A stretch of DNA of 64,000 bases from Leptodactylus fallax. Lineage: Eukaryota > Chordata > Amphibia > Anura > Leptodactylidae. Location: assembly GCA_947044405.1 (NCBI GenBank), contig CAMRHE010000018.1, forward strand, positions 3,286,001 to 3,350,000, in the 5' to 3' direction. Of this stretch, positions 10,378 through 24,239 are shown piece after piece. Numbering within the stretch: position 1 is the first letter of the stretch; every line of letters starts with the position of its first letter. The notes under the pieces were generated by a model. It saw only the letters and a list, made by a program, of their open reading frames with translations, was not told the origin of the DNA and did no database searches. The position numbers were made by a program, and so were the translations under genes.

Positions 10378-13300
10378 AAATTCTTCCAATAGAATGACTG
10401 CACCTGCAGACCAGTGCAGTTTTGCCAGCAAGAGGTATATGCCTATTCTAAGTCTTGCAAAAACCTTTTAGTTTTTAAAATAGATAACCAATCTGCATTT
10501 CTGGGGCTCCTGACAGCCATACTTCCAGAGACACTGTGGCAAAGCTATTTAAGGGTCACTTAATCACAAGCTGCTCAAATATTAGTGCACTTCTAATTAT
10601 AGCAAGATTATGGGGCCACAAACATCCCCAAGTGCCCCATGTCAATGGAGCAGTGGTGTGCATGCTTGGCCAGTGCACAACTCATTTCTATGGAACTTTT
10701 GGGACAGCAGTCCCATAAATGTGAATGGAGCGGTGGTTGAGGATTTGCACCGCTATTCCATTCACACGAGGCATGTGGAAACCCCTGTTCATGTGATTGC
10801 TTGGGGTACCAGTAGTTAGACCCCCAGCAATCAGACATTTATCCTCTATCTTATGGACAGGAAATAGATGTCATTAGTGGGAAAATCAGTTTCAATTGCA
10901 GGACATCATTCAACAAGTGACATGCAGCGGCCAATAACATGCCTATCCTGCCAGAATGAATGCTGTGAATGTCAGATACTGTAGTTAAATCTTGCAAGAA
11001 GGAGGATAAGAATGTAGCACAGTAGAAGAAAAGAATAACATGAAGCCATTATGCTTTGTTCCAGAGGTGAAATCTGCACTAGTAAAACGCCGAATTGTTG
11101 CCAGACACTTGGATAGAGGAATTTGCTTTAAACTTCTCTTTTCTATGATCAATAGCTCACATATGACAAAGCCAGGTCAGATTCTAAAATATATAATGCT
11201 TCAACTTCATGGTCATACCCAAAACAATGCCAATGCTAATAAAATATACCAATGGTAAAATAATCCCTATGCAAAGCCTACAAAAAAAAAAAAAAAAACA
11301 AACTTGCAACACTTGATACTCCCCTCTTTACTGATACTGTTCTGTCCTGTATCTCAATACAAAAAGTCAAAGGCTTGTATGTTCCAGAATGAAACAAATG
11401 CCAGGAGGGAGCTTCATGCTGCAGTAACCAGCACCCAAACACCTGCAATAAAGCCAAAGCTTGTCAATGAGCTCTATCAGAGGAACGGAGGCCATGAAGA
11501 TCTCTATCTTTGTCAAATGTCTAAAGATAACCTTTACAATTATAGGTTTAGTTTCCGTAAAGTAAATGTGTTACCTTGTAAATGCATTCTTACCTTGTAT
11601 GTGGGCAGCATGGTTTAGAGGAGAAAGTGATGCATAGTTTTATGGGTTACGATTCGATATAACTTGCATTTTACTCATTTAACTCTCAGCTTTTTTATGC
11701 TCAGGATTTCTGTATGCACAGTAAAGTCTGTCAATCACTGCACAAGACCGCCCATTGGACTCCTAAGCCCAGAAAGAAAAGGGAGTTTAAAGCTACACTC
11801 TTATGCTTCAGTGCACTAGTACTGGCCACAGTACTGAGTAAGGGTGAGATCACTCACCCAGCATCCTCATCTTCATATACAACCACCAAAGGGGTCACAT
11901 CAGGTGACCTGTCAATTTACACAGTGGCTGGATCTCATAGGCTTGCATAGGGAAGAGGGACTTTTGGCTGCTGTGTGAATTGGCAGGTTGGTCTGCTGAT
12001 GACATGAGCTGACAGGGGACCCCTTTTGTGGCTGAATAAGAAGATGAGGGCGCTGGGTATTGAGATACCACTATGCCCATTACTAAGGGGCTCAAGAGTA
12101 ATACAATTCACCAAAATGTGCTTTAATGAATAAAATACAAATTGTACAGAATCTCTTCCCACAAAACTATACATCAATCTGCTCCTCCTTCTCTGTATCA
12201 ATGCTGTCCAAAAAATAGACTTCATGTTCAATGGAACAGGCTCTCCTTATACATAATATTACCACAGACAAATAGTTGTTTTTTTGTGGTGGGACATCCC
12301 AAAACTGGTGTATTATATCATGTGGAAAACAATGATAGAACATAATGATATACTTTTTATTTTTTAATTCTCAGTTGTTTGTGGATTCATTGTTCTTTTA
12401 AAGTGCTCTATATTACTCTAGGATCTGATCATGCTTGCATCATGGTTTCCATAGCTGGGTCTGTCACACAACATACATCAACCTTACATCTTGGTCACAA
12501 TGGTCTCTACAGAGCTGACTGTTATTTTGACAAGGAAAAAAAAAAAAAACACAGGCCATATGATGTCACATTCATAGTTGACCATGCAGTATAAAAGAAC
12601 CGCTTACCTTTATTCAGAGGTTCATTCTGATTATTGCAATACTATAATGTATATAGTGTACTTTTGTACAATAAAATGTTTTTGGTTTTTTTAATGATTT
12701 ATTTTCGATTTGCTACATTCTGAGAGCCATACCTTTTTAGTTTAATTGTTACCATTGGAACTGTTTAATTGGTACCATTTTGGGGTACATAAGACATTTT
12801 GATCACTTTTGATTCTGCTTTTCATAAGGAAAGTTGGGCAAAACAAAGGAATCCTAGCACAGTTATTGAACGGTGTTCATGGACATGTAACAACATATAC
12901 GTGCACTTTTTTCCATTTTCTTTTTATTTATTAAAAACAGATAGTGAAATATATCACTTTTATCATCTGTTTTTATTTTCTGATTGTACATTTTTTAAAT
13001 TCTATTTTCTGTACATGATTATGGGGGCTGCCATCTTGCCTCAATTAACAGCAATTTAGAGGTATGTTCATGATATGATTTAACAGTAGTATTATTGCCA
13101 ATAGCAGCAGAATGGAGCTCACTCATTGTGGTCTATGAAAGCTTATTCTGGACACGCTTTGTAAAGGGAGGGAAGTAGATAATCTGTGACCTCATCTATT
13201 GTCAGTAGTTTGCGCAATGATGGGTCAGTGGTATTATCTATAGAGGTGTTATCGTCTATTATAATCATATAATTCTTGTCTGTGATGTAAGTGAGGTAAC

Positions 13301-14559
13301 TGCTGCAAAGAATATCCCTACAGCACTGATAAGTGTCAATTTATTATTACTTTTATTTTTAAATACAGATCATATAGATCAAATATAGATATAAGAACAC
13401 GGGTAATGTACAAAAAATATTTTAAAACAGTTTTTAAAAATTTTTCACTTTAGGACCTGAACTTTTTTCAACTTGAGCACTAAATAACACACTACAATTT
13501 GTCTGTACTGCAGAATATTATACCTCTCTGTTTTACACACTGACTAGCAACCTGTTAGACTCTGTCTTTGGCACAGCCTAACAGGCATCCTTCACTGGCA
13601 GATTCAGAGTTCACTATTAAGCCTCTGGTTGCTCTTTTTGAAAGAAGTCTAATCCTTATAATCAAACAACAAAATGATTTATTATGAAAATTTTATTGTA
13701 AATTCATAATAAATAAAATTTATTTGTCAACATTTTAAAAAACACCCCAGTCAGATAAAAATCCAAGGAACCCCTTAAAGATACACACCCTACATATACA
13801 AATAGCAAAAGCATAGCCAGTAGTACCTCACATAAATACAACAACCATTAAATCCCTAGCTGAAAAGCCCCCAGGATACCTCACCAATATAGTCAGGAGT
13901 TCTTAGTATATATTCAGCGTTTGTTTACTCCAACCAAAGTATTGAAGCCCTGGTGTTACTCTACATGGGATGAAATGCCAAACAGATTGTGATACAACAT
14001 TATCTCTAAAGTGATCATAATATAAATAGCAATAAGAGTTCTAAAATACCTATACTTAGTAGATGGAAGTTTGTATGATCTGACCCCCAGGGAGAGGACC
14101 CTCACCGACCTCAACACACGTTTTGTGTTGGTTCCTCCTAATCCTGGCTAACGCCTTTAAACATAGCGCAATCCAATACAAAAGTACATATTGCAACAAA
14201 ATTATAAAACTTTGGCGGCCTGCATCCACCACGAGATGTAGCTTATGCACTTATTGCATATGAGTTACTCATACAAACACAGGGTAGTTTGTACTTTAAT
14301 GCTCAGTGACTTTTTTCATATTTTACCTCCCTGTCTTCCAAAACTCCTAACTTTATTTTTGATGTTTTTTGTGGGTCCATGTGAAATAACACACAATTCT
14401 ATCATACTTTTTTGCATTTTGTTTTTACGGCGTTCACTCTGCATTACAAATGACATGACAGCTTTGTCCAGCAGGTTATTACAATTACAGCAATACCATA
14501 TTTATATTGGTTTTTATTACGTTTTACTGCTTTAACAAATAAAACGTCATTTAGTGAAA

Positions 14560-15395
14560 ATGAACGATTTTCCTGGGATCACCGTATTCTGACCCCTATA
14601 ACTTTTTACTGTATTGTTGACGAAGATATGTCAGGGCTCTTTATTTGCAGGACAAGTTGTACTTTTTATTGGTACCAATGTTTGGTATGTATGACTTTCT
14701 GATTACTTTCTATTGTTATTTTTTGAGGTTAGCAAATTGACCATAATCCGTTAATTTGCACATTGCGGTATTTTTTTTTTTTTTTTATTGGAGTTCACTG
14801 TCTGGGATAAATAATGCTATTTTTAGATAGTGGGGGCTTATACGCACATGGGGATAGCTAACATGTTTATTTATTTTTTTTACATTATATATTTTTTTAA
14901 TATAAAGGTGGGTTTTTAACTTTTTATTATTTGTTTATTTATTTTTGTGTGTTTTTACTATTTGTTTGTGAGTTTTTTTCACTTTTTACATGTCCCACAA
15001 GGGGACTTGAAGCTGGCATCTCAGGTCCCCTGTGCAATGTCCTATGGGAACTGTGCATAGACAGTCAGGAGGCCATAGTCCACCTCCTGGTTGCCATGGC
15101 AACCCCTTGGAACCAGTGATCTTATCATGGGGAGTCTATCTTGCCCCCGGACCCTCTGGATGCCTTGATCGATATTGTTCACGGCATCCAAGAGGTTAGT
15201 CCACTGGAGTTGGAGCATTTTCCGACTCCAGAGGCGGGTCCTGGTCCTCGGCTGTGTAACACAACAGCAGGATGTAATGCCACATGTACAGCTTCTGTAC
15301 CCGCGGCATTACAGCGCCGTACTATTACTGAGCCGAGCATTAACTATATGCTCAGCTCCATGTAATAGTATGGCGCAGAGTGTTAGGGGGTTAAA
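14560..15395. repeat. Long interspersed repeat of frog type
   Basis: The sequence has the recognisable order ATCACCGTATTCTGACCCC, then GGACAAGTTGTACTTTTTAT and TTGGTACCAATGTTTGG. It ends with a hairpin around 15318-15375 (GCCGTACTATTAC and its complement) and TTAGGGGGTTAAAC. Related segments are at 670-745, 12690-12830 and 58670-58850. I recognise the pattern from frog genomes but cannot assign a class. Confidence 0.5.
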
Positions 15396-17529
15396 CTGCT
15401 GTTAGTGTGGACTACATAAAGTTTTATCATTTAATTATATGTCCATGCAGGGAATTTAGAGTTCTGGTTCAGAGAAACAGAGCTCTGACGTCTAAAATGA
15501 TAAAATAAGAAAGTGTAGAATTTTAGACCTAAAAACAGCATGGCATTAAAAGTTAGACATTTACGTTAAAGTATAAGTTACTACTGAGCACAATTTTACA
15601 TTTTCCATATAAAATTAATCTACTTTTAATTATCTTAGACTGATCCGAAGTTATATTCCTGCTTAGCTCGGAACAGCATTTATTTATGCAAGCTTCAGAG
15701 CTCAAATTTCCCGCTATCCTCTGCTGGCTCAATGTGAGGAACGCCCCCCCCCCCCCATCCCGACTGTACTCTTCCAAGAGCCTGACGCAAGGTTTACACC
15801 TGCGTTCGGGTTTCAGTTCATCGACCCAAAAAGTGGGACCCGAAAAACGGAGATAGATAGGAGCTTTTGTTAACAGCTGGAAAGTCAGTTCTACAGTAAT
15901 ATGTTGTTATATATAACAAAAGGTTAAAAAAAAAGTGATCTAAAAAGACCTTCTACAATGTAGGCATTACAGTTTAGTAAGTTCAAAATAGTCTCAAACT
16001 AGCAGAGACTGTAATACAAATCCACAGCCCCTTAAGAGACATTTGTGCCTATAACACATCCAATGAACAATTATTTCACATTAATCTTAAAATATTTAGG
16101 ATTAAAAAAGGCCTCAAGTGTCAAAAAGCACTCCTGACCTGGATTTTAAATTTAGGACACTGGAAGCTTCTGCATGTTCTGCACATTTGCTGTTTAGTAA
16201 GGACCTCAGAGATATGACGTGAAACCCATCCATTCTGTGATGTTAAATCATTGTGATGAACAGTAAAATGATGACGGGTTATATAAAGGATGAGAGGATT
16301 CACAGCCAAGTGAAGCAAGAGTGGCCTTTTACAGTGAGAAATTCAGGATATTATTTGTCTAGGTTTACTTCAGAACCATACTTAAAAAGACTTCTAAGGA
16401 ATGAGAAGGCTAGGATGGAACAAACCACAGACTGCATAGCCCATCACGGCCTATGGAAATTTTGTACACTCTTATTCCAGTGACATGTGCATTCTTAATC
16501 TTCCGTTCTGTGATTGTTATAAATAACTCTTTTCTACATTTGACCAGTGATTGTTTTTCCATTATGGAAAGCAGTTCTTCAAAGGATCTTCATATTATAA
16601 CACTGTGACTTCTACAAATAGGCCAGATTAGGAGAGGAGGGACACTATTTGTGACAAGCGGTATAAGATGTTGACATGGTCATCTGACATACATGTGTAT
16701 AATTACAAGTACATAGATGGTGTGTAGCTTGGTAAATAGCCATAGAACAACTTTTGAGAATGTATGTATTCTAGAGCCAGGGGAAATACAAGAGCTTGGC
16801 TTAAGGGGAACAATAATGGCCACAAGACCCTACTGGCTGTGAGTAACTTGCCAAAAATATTATGGAAGCAATGTTTTGGTCTGCTGACAAGAATCAGGGT
16901 CATTTTGCAGGTGCAGTTAAAGACAATTTCTGCTTGGCTCGCCTGCAGTTCAAAGACCAGCATATCCCGACTGACACAACTAATCCCCTATGTGGGTTGA
17001 ATGGGTAGCCTTTACCCTAAGTAGGCAACTAGTAGACTTGGTTGTACTGGACAGATCTTGAGTAGATGATAACATCTTAAGGGCTAAGGACGCATGCAGC
17101 AAAAAAGCTAAAATCTCTGTGGCAAAACAACACCCAAAATCAGCAGCTTTCAACCTTTGCATTGCTATGTTTGAAACCAGGCAGTAAAGCCCACAGCAAT
17201 AACTAACAACTAAACTAAACCCCCCAGAACATGACATTTTGTGCTTTTTTTGGGGAGGTGGAACTTCAATTGATAAGGTGCAAATTTGTTATTTGGCAAA
17301 ATCAGCTTTACAAGTATTAACAACAACTACATCTTAATGACCAAAAAAGTCCATCATAACTTCAAAGAAACATAAAAAAGTCCTAAGAGCATCAGATTTT
17401 CCACAGAACTATGTTCTGGTCAGTGTCTATGGCCAGCTTAGGCATAATGAGGAATCACTGGGGGTCACTTTTTCGTTTCTATTATCAAAATGACTGACAC
17501 AACTTTCCCTCTCTGCCCCAATAACCAAG

Positions 17530-17725
17530 TACTTTATATATTTATTTATTTTGCTTGCTTATATAAAAGGTCAACATATTCGGCAGCGCTTTACAGATAT
17601 TGTCATCACTAAGAGTTCCAAGCAGGGCTCACAATCTAAATTCCCTATCAGTATGTCTTTGGAGTGTGGCAGGAAACCCACACAAACACAGGGAGAACAT
17701 ACAAACTCCTTGTAGACATACAGAA
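17530..17725. repeat. Interspersed repeat with GGGAGAACATACAAACTCC core
   Basis: The segment contains CAGCGCTTTACAGATATTGT, GGCTCACAATCTAAATTCCC, CAGTATGTCTTTGGAGTGTG and CACAGGGAGAACATACAAAC in that order. This chain of motifs is common in amphibian intergenic DNA. The class is uncertain. Confidence 0.55.
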
Positions 17726-18434
17726 TATCAGGAGAGAGACAAATACGATAAAGAAAACTGATCTCTCAAAAAAATCTGTCTTTTTTTTTTTTATTACAAC
17801 AGACCATTTATCTCTGTTGCATTCAGTCCCTCTTTTTAACCCTTCCTGCTGTAGCAACTAAATCAAGAAACATCAAACTCTGGGGCAAGAAAAAACAAAA
17901 CTAATCAAATATGCACCATTTTGACGTAACTCTTTACACCTCATTTTCTATGTGTTTTAGACACTAAAAGTGTTTGTGGGCTGTTGAAAAATCTAAAAAT
18001 GTTGGTGCACAGTGAGGCCTACTAGTTGTTAAGGGTTCTCCAGGACTTTTAAATTGATGACCTACCGCCATTGAACACCCATGGTAGTTGGGTATGCAGG
18101 AGCAGGCCATGTGACGTCACAAGTGCGATACCAAGTACAGCTGCAGCACAAATGCCTTGCACTGTGCTTGGCGAGTACCGAAGAGTCTGCAGCCCTTACC
18201 CAAACACTGCAGCTTCTTCAAACAGCTGACTGGCCGGAGACTGGGTGACCTATCCTAAAGCAAACATCTTGAAGAAAGCCTTCAGGATCAGAAGGCCTAT
18301 TAAATTTCTTAACCACTTGCCAACTACCAAACAATTTTAACCCCTTCCAGCTCTGCACCATACTAGAACAGCACTGCAATATAGCAGGTACAGAAACAAA
18401 GTTGGAGATATCTCTGATTCTAGCAGCTTAACCC

Positions 18435-18472
18435 CTTAGATGCTGTGATCATTAGTGATCACAGCATCTAAG
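18435..18472. repeat. Perfect 17-bp hairpin
   Basis: CTTAGATGCTGTGATCA, a TTAG loop and the exact reverse complement form a perfect stem. A diverged version is at about 4257-4300. It lies inside a frog-type repeat, so it is probably part of a repeat family and not a unique regulatory hairpin. Confidence 0.8.
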
Positions 18473-19869
18473 TGGCCCCTTCTCGGACTCCCAAATAATG
18501 AGATTGCATAGTTTTGAGGGCTTGCCATGACAACCAGGATGTCTATCATAGTCCTCCATGCTGTAATGTATGGATGCCTGTTTGATCTGGCCAGAAAAAG
18601 GACCTAATAGGAATTTAGTGATTTTTTTCACAAAGCTCCCCCAAACACAATAATAAAAGCTAAATAAAACTTGGTCATGCAAACGATAAGCCCTCATCCA
18701 CATGGATTTTGAAATGCGAAGGTAGAAAAAAGGAAAAAGTTGCTGGAGCTTTAAAGCTCAAATTATTTGCTATCCTTAAAAGGCTAAACGTCCATCAGAT
18801 CGGCATAGAACATTGTGAACAAGTCCTTGCAAAATCTACAGCTGCATGGAGATCACATCAGTGACAGCTGGCCTCCCCATACAGAAAAAAAAAAACAGAT
18901 GATACAAGCCTTCCATAGTTTACGTTGTGTACAGTGCAGGAAGCAGCTATAACTTTTTCTGCTCCACTCATGGTGGGGACATGTTTGCTGGGTACCAGGG
19001 TAGATGTAGGAGCTGTTGCATCAGCTCTGCAGTGGATGTCAGGAGACCATGTTCTCCCTGTAACTGCTAGAAGCAATTACTGGGGAATGGAGTAAAAAAA
19101 AAAAAAAAAAAATCTATATATATATATAATTTTTTTTATATATATATAAAAATTATCAATAAAATCTTTAAATGTCTATAAAATAAACCAATTAAATAAA
19201 ACAAACATGTTCTAGCTTTCAAAACTGCATGCACTAAATCACATGAAAACGTGCATGAGCCAGAAGAGATGGAAATGACCCAGTCTTGAACTGGTTAAAA
19301 CCAAAGTCCAAACATATCTGGTTATCAGCAAACAGCATGGACTTGTGATCTATATAGGGTCACTCAAGGCGTGCACTTTTATTTCATTGTATCATAAGAA
19401 TCTGAGGACTTTATATTGTGGAAACTACACCTTACACTATACTGTCCATATACAAATAGATTTCCAAATGTAGTGGACCGTTCATTATTTCCAATTTTGT
19501 GATACTTTGAACCAAACTGAGAAATAATCTGAAAAAAAATGTACATTTTGTCAACAACTCCTGCTAGGTTTTAGAATGTTAATATAATATCATAAAAAAA
19601 CAGAAATGCTTTGACTCAAGATGAATTCACAGTGGTTCAATGCCGATATATAATAAAACACTGAGCAGTGCAGGGGTTGAAGTAAATGCACCATGAGTGG
19701 CTTAGTCTTATACAGTAAACCATCACATCATATATCCTATTACAGCTGGTCTTGAAGATGACCCATCAGTTCTCCTAACATGTCTATTTTAGTAAATAAT
19801 TGTATTCCCCAAAGGTAACCATTCTGTAGAGTGTTTTTGATATAACTCTACTTCGTGCTGTTCTGTTAA

Positions 19870-20110
19870 TTAAAGAGAACCTTTCACGTCCTCATGTATA
19901 TGTGGTTTTATACACAGCTGAATTCAGCGCACTGCCGGCTTTCCCATTATATGCCCCGGGGCTGGAGATATCGGGGTCTAAATTTCACGGTTTACTGTCA
20001 GAAGGGCGTTCCTGACAGTCTAGCTGCGCTGTGAGGAACGCCCTCCATGACTGTTCTCGTTCATAGCGTTGTACTGAGGGGGGAGTTCCTTACAGCTCAG
20101 AGCGCGGTAT
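19870..20110. repeat. Fragment of the TTAAAGAGGACCTTTCACG palindromic family
   Basis: It starts TTAAAGAGAACCTTTCACG and contains GGAGATATCGGGGTCTAAAT and TGTGAGGAACGCC, all matching parts of 9453-9818. The right boundary is unclear. Confidence 0.5.
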
Positions 20111-22711
20111 TGTGTCGGTCACACCAAAATATTCCCAGGATTGAAGAGAAACTCAGCAATTCCATGGTGGTGAATGCCTCACATGATAATCATATGTGCC
20201 ACCATGGGTTGGTTGTTCTGCAAAGCAATTTGTGCTCCAATAGCCAATAAACTACTTAACAGACCTATTACTTTTGCTAATCATTGTCAGTTGGGATGTC
20301 AAATATAAAAAAAAAAACAAAACACTAAAATCTCAAAGTAAACTGCAACTGCAAAAAAAGGCAAAAATATCACATCAATCTATCAGTCTGTATGAGGCTT
20401 TGCAACATCTAGACATATTCCAAAAACAGAGACTTTTGATAAAGTGGGAAAATTGAAATTGGAATACAAGAACATATTGGCTGCAATAACAGAAATACTT
20501 TTGTATGCCACTGAATTTCAGCTGCTCAAAACTAACCCAAAATGTACCAAAAGCAGCTATATTATTCGACAATTTTTCATGGGAAGAGATCTAATTGGGT
20601 AACAAATGGAATCAGGATACTTTAAAGCAATGGCATCCAAATTATTTATTTCTAAAGTCTAATACCAGGTCAAGTAAACAAAACAATGAAGCCGCTAAAA
20701 TCAGTAACTGTAGGCCACGGGAACTTCTACTTGGTACATTTTAGCCTGCTGGAGTCACTTGCGCGCAATATACGCTTTATCAGTTACAAAAATCTTTGGT
20801 GCTCATAATACAGTATTTTGAGATCACATTAAAGCAAAAGAGTCCGAACAGATGTGACTGACGTTGCGAAAATGCAGTGTTTAGGCTCCAGCATTTTTTT
20901 TTCAGCGATGCGCTGCATGGGACCTTAGCCTAAAGGAGTTGCCCAGGACTATGAATAAGCAAAAAGATATATATGGTGCTCACCCGAACCTCCATTGATT
21001 TACAAAAACTGTAACAATGCACAAATCCTTCACTTCCAATGAGCATAGTCCATGTGAATTTAAGATAGAACTTGGACCCCAAAGAAAGTTCTATAAAAGG
21101 TATATCTTTATTTACATCCTCAATAGGAGAATACATGATGACCTATCATAGTATCCTATCCATCAATAGCATAGGCCATCACAATCAGATCGGTGGTTGT
21201 CCGATAAATGGCACTCCTAGCGATCAGCTGATTGAAGAGGCCGCAGTGATCAGGTGAGCACCACTTCCTCTTCTCAGGCTAGTGATGTCATGTTCACTGG
21301 TTGCATGGAAATGCTGCATCTCAGTGAAATTCATATGAACGGGATTACCCTGCAATACCAAGCACATCCACCAAACAAGTACTGTTCTTATGTAGTGAAG
21401 GGCCTCTTACAGTCTCTTCCAACAGCTGATCGGCAGGGGGGCAGTGAGTCAGGCCCCACCACTGATATGCAGAAGATTGCACACAACTTAATGTAAAATG
21501 GTCAGGAAATCCTGGTCAGATATTTCTCCAATCATGTCTTTAATTGTCAAACCATCTTTTAACCATTTCATCACTGAAGTCACAGCCTTTACAGCTCTAT
21601 GATATGGGAAGCAACTACTCCTTTATGTTCCTACTCCATTTAATCCTGCAGTCTTCCCAGCCTAATTCTCTATAAGCAGCAATAACAAAACAGTAAAGCT
21701 TTATGTTAATGTTAGCACAGTAGAATCCATCCGTCTATGGTCTGCTCCAGGATGTGAGATGTCTCTGCTAATAATAGTGATGTTATTTTAGGCTATCCCC
21801 CAATATTTTCAGAAAGGTTTACCTAAACTACACCTACACGTTAATATTGTAGGCTGGTTTACTTCTGTTTAATCTCTACATCTTGGCATATTAAAATCAC
21901 TCACTATCATTTCAGCAATGGCCTGTCAGTAGGTGCTGTGCTCACTGAGCTGTATGATTCCTGCACTAGCCTGACCCCGCTGATGTAATAGCAGCCTCTA
22001 ACACAACAAGCAGCAGTGAAGTCAGATGGGCTTCAACGCAGTCACATAACGGCAGTATCTCTCAGCTATCTTCTATATCCCTGAATTTGTGCATGAACGA
22101 TTGGCCTCTGTCCAGCCTCTAATATTGTCTTTTTTAATGACCCGCTCCAAACAAATGAAATAAAAATGAATTCTTCTTCTTAAATATGCTCCCTTTACAA
22201 GAAAACAGCCCTCTCCAATTATGCTATAAACCAACATACAAATTGTTAGATTCTGTGGGGAACTGGTAATCTACAAAGCAAAAACTATATGTAATCTGTA
22301 ACTGGTTTAGCCATTAAGTACTCACAAAGCAATGTAAGGTCTTGTTCACACATCACTGTTTTGCATCAGGGATAAAAACCCAAAACCAGGAGAGGGTTGA
22401 AAACACAAAACAGATGCAAAATATTTCCATTATACCTGATCTCTGTGTAGTCTCCATCCCCAGTTTTGGATTACAAACAAAGATGTATGAATAAGGCCTA
22501 AGGTTATAGATGGCCATTACTAATGCAATGATGTTTCAGTCAAAACACTTATGTGCATAATCTGTATGAGATGATGCCTCTTATTAGTTGTTACAGATTA
22601 CATTCTGGGGTCAGCAAGCATGGAATAAGGTTAGCGTTCATATTAGATTAGGGTTAATTCTACTCCCTTAGTTGTACAGTGGAACCCCATCTCCCACTTG
22701 GGGTCACTTAC

Positions 22712-22908
22712 AATCCAAGAAAGAAAAAAGTCCAATCCGTCAGCAACCATTTAGAGTATGATGGAAATCATCTTTATTCAAGCCGGCACTTGATAAAGAC
22801 ACCTGCGTGGGTCGTTACATGGTGTGTGATACTATTGTTTGAATAAAGAAGATTTCCATCATACTCTAAATGGTTGCTGATGGATTAGATTTTTTACTTT
22901 CTTGAATT
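22712..22908. repeat. MITE-like element with 70-bp inverted repeats
   Basis: The left arm (22712-22781) and right arm (about 22839-22908) are inverted repeats over some 70 bases with only a few mismatches, enclosing about 57 bases. The arms share CAGCAACCATTTAGAGTATG and its complement. There is no coding sequence. Confidence 0.8.
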
Positions 22909-22909
22909 A

Positions 22910-22921
22910 TATACATAAATA

Positions 22922-22952
<31 letters not shown>

Positions 22953-22980
22953 TCACACACACACACACACACACACACGT
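22910..22980. repeat. TA and CA microsatellite
   Basis: TA repeats are followed by CA repeats. The run lies directly before a Tc1/mariner relic and may mark its lost 5' end. Confidence 0.9.
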
Positions 22981-23039
22981 ATATACAGCATTTTATCAAT
23001 TAACAACATTAAGTGACCACCCTCTGGAGAGGAGGAGTC

Positions 23040-23275
23040 CTAGAAGTGATGATATGGCCCCCACAGAGCCCTCATCTCAATATCATCCAGTCTGTCTGGG
23101 ATTACATGAAGAGGCAGAAGAATTTGAGAAAGCCTACAGAAGATCTGGTTAGTTAACCAAGATGCCTGGAATAAACACCTTGCCAAATTCCTTCAAAATC
23201 TGTGTACAAGTGTACATAGAAGAAATGATGCTGTTTGAAGGTAAAGGGAGGTCACACCAAATATCCATGTCATTT
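23040..23275 (+). pseudogene. Tc1/mariner transposase C-terminal relic
   Basis: The plus strand gives WPPQSPHLNIIQSVWDYMKR, which corresponds to the catalytic-Glu block, here with Gln in place of Glu. A KNLRKPTEDL-like stretch follows, then LKVKGGHTKY after several stops and shifts. This is the C-terminal end of a Tc1/mariner-type transposase from a family different from the others in the window. Nothing upstream is recognisable, so the copy is 5' truncated or too decayed. Confidence 0.65.
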
Positions 23276-24239
23276 AGATTAATTTTTCGTTCCTTCACTT
23301 TGCATTTTGTTAATTCCAAAAATAAACTAAATTATGTGTCTGTGTATAATACCTACTTTTATTTCATTGCATGCAGAAATAAATTGGTATACCTGGATTA
23401 CAGGATGAAAGGATAGTTGCGAATATTTCTGCAACAACTCTGTCTTGAGTAAATATGTCCTAAAATGCTAGTCACAGATCATGTGCACTAGGAAATGGAT
23501 CCCTGATTTTCCTTACACATTTCAGTAAGAGCGTTTATTTCAGGGGCCAGCATAAACCACCCTCACTTCCTGCAGTAAATCACTCATTAATCATCTTTTT
23601 ATATAAACTATAGTTTTATACATGTCACAATTAAAAAAAAAAAAAACAAGTGAAAAATCTTTTTTTCTATTTCTGTCAAATTACTAGGACAATTGGTTAA
23701 GTTGTTCCAGTCTCTACCAAATCTTCATTCTTCTTGACTGTCTATTGTGGTTGGTATAATGAACATGAACAAGTTGAGATGTTCCTAACTGATGACTTGA
23801 GCACATGAGAGGGCTCTACAGCGTTCTCAGCACTTCATACTTCATTGCTTTCACAGAGTTCTACTTTGTAGTATTACAAACAACAAGGATATGGAGCTAT
23901 GATTGATTTAATAAGAAATAACAGAGAAGAAGCAATATAACAAACAGCAAATGGAAGAAATAAAAAATATGCAATACAAGTTAAGCAGGACATCCACAAT
24001 AGATCAATGTTGCCTGAACCCAACATTATTGGTGAGACTGGCCAATCATCTAATAAAGTATATTTGGGTGTCCCCACTCTCTCATCTTACTCCCCACCAC
24101 ATGCATCTCCCCTCTCTAACCTATCAAAGTTAATGGTGTAACACTTACCCTATAAGCCCCTTTGCCTTGAGGTAACCTGTCATTCAAACCTCACATCCAA
24201 GCACTCAACACCTTCTGCCACCTCCAACTCAAAAACATT
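23276..24239. other. ZNF827 intron 5, nothing recognised
   Basis: AT-rich sequence with an A run at about 23633. I see no gene or clear element here. Confidence 0.5.

Larger units (their letters stand above)
9819..17529. other. ZNF827 intron 5, no gene; frog-type interspersed repeats
   Basis: I see no exon here. Repeats noted are the 89-base palindrome at 10289-10377, A runs near 10049, 11281 and 12537, a long frog-type repeat at about 12690-13060 and a fuller one at about 14560-15395, and a C run at 15747-15758 within sequence related to 9570 and 20030. The remainder is AT-rich intron. Confidence 0.55.
17726..22711. other. ZNF827 intron 5, no gene; scattered repeats
   Basis: No exon was seen. 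Contents include a repeat at about 18040-18260 with a diverged GATGACCTACC start, the hairpin at 18435-18472, a poly-A and TA stretch at 19095-19150, a palindromic-family fragment starting at TTAA 19870, and a further frog-type repeat at about 21140-21440. Confidence 0.55.
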
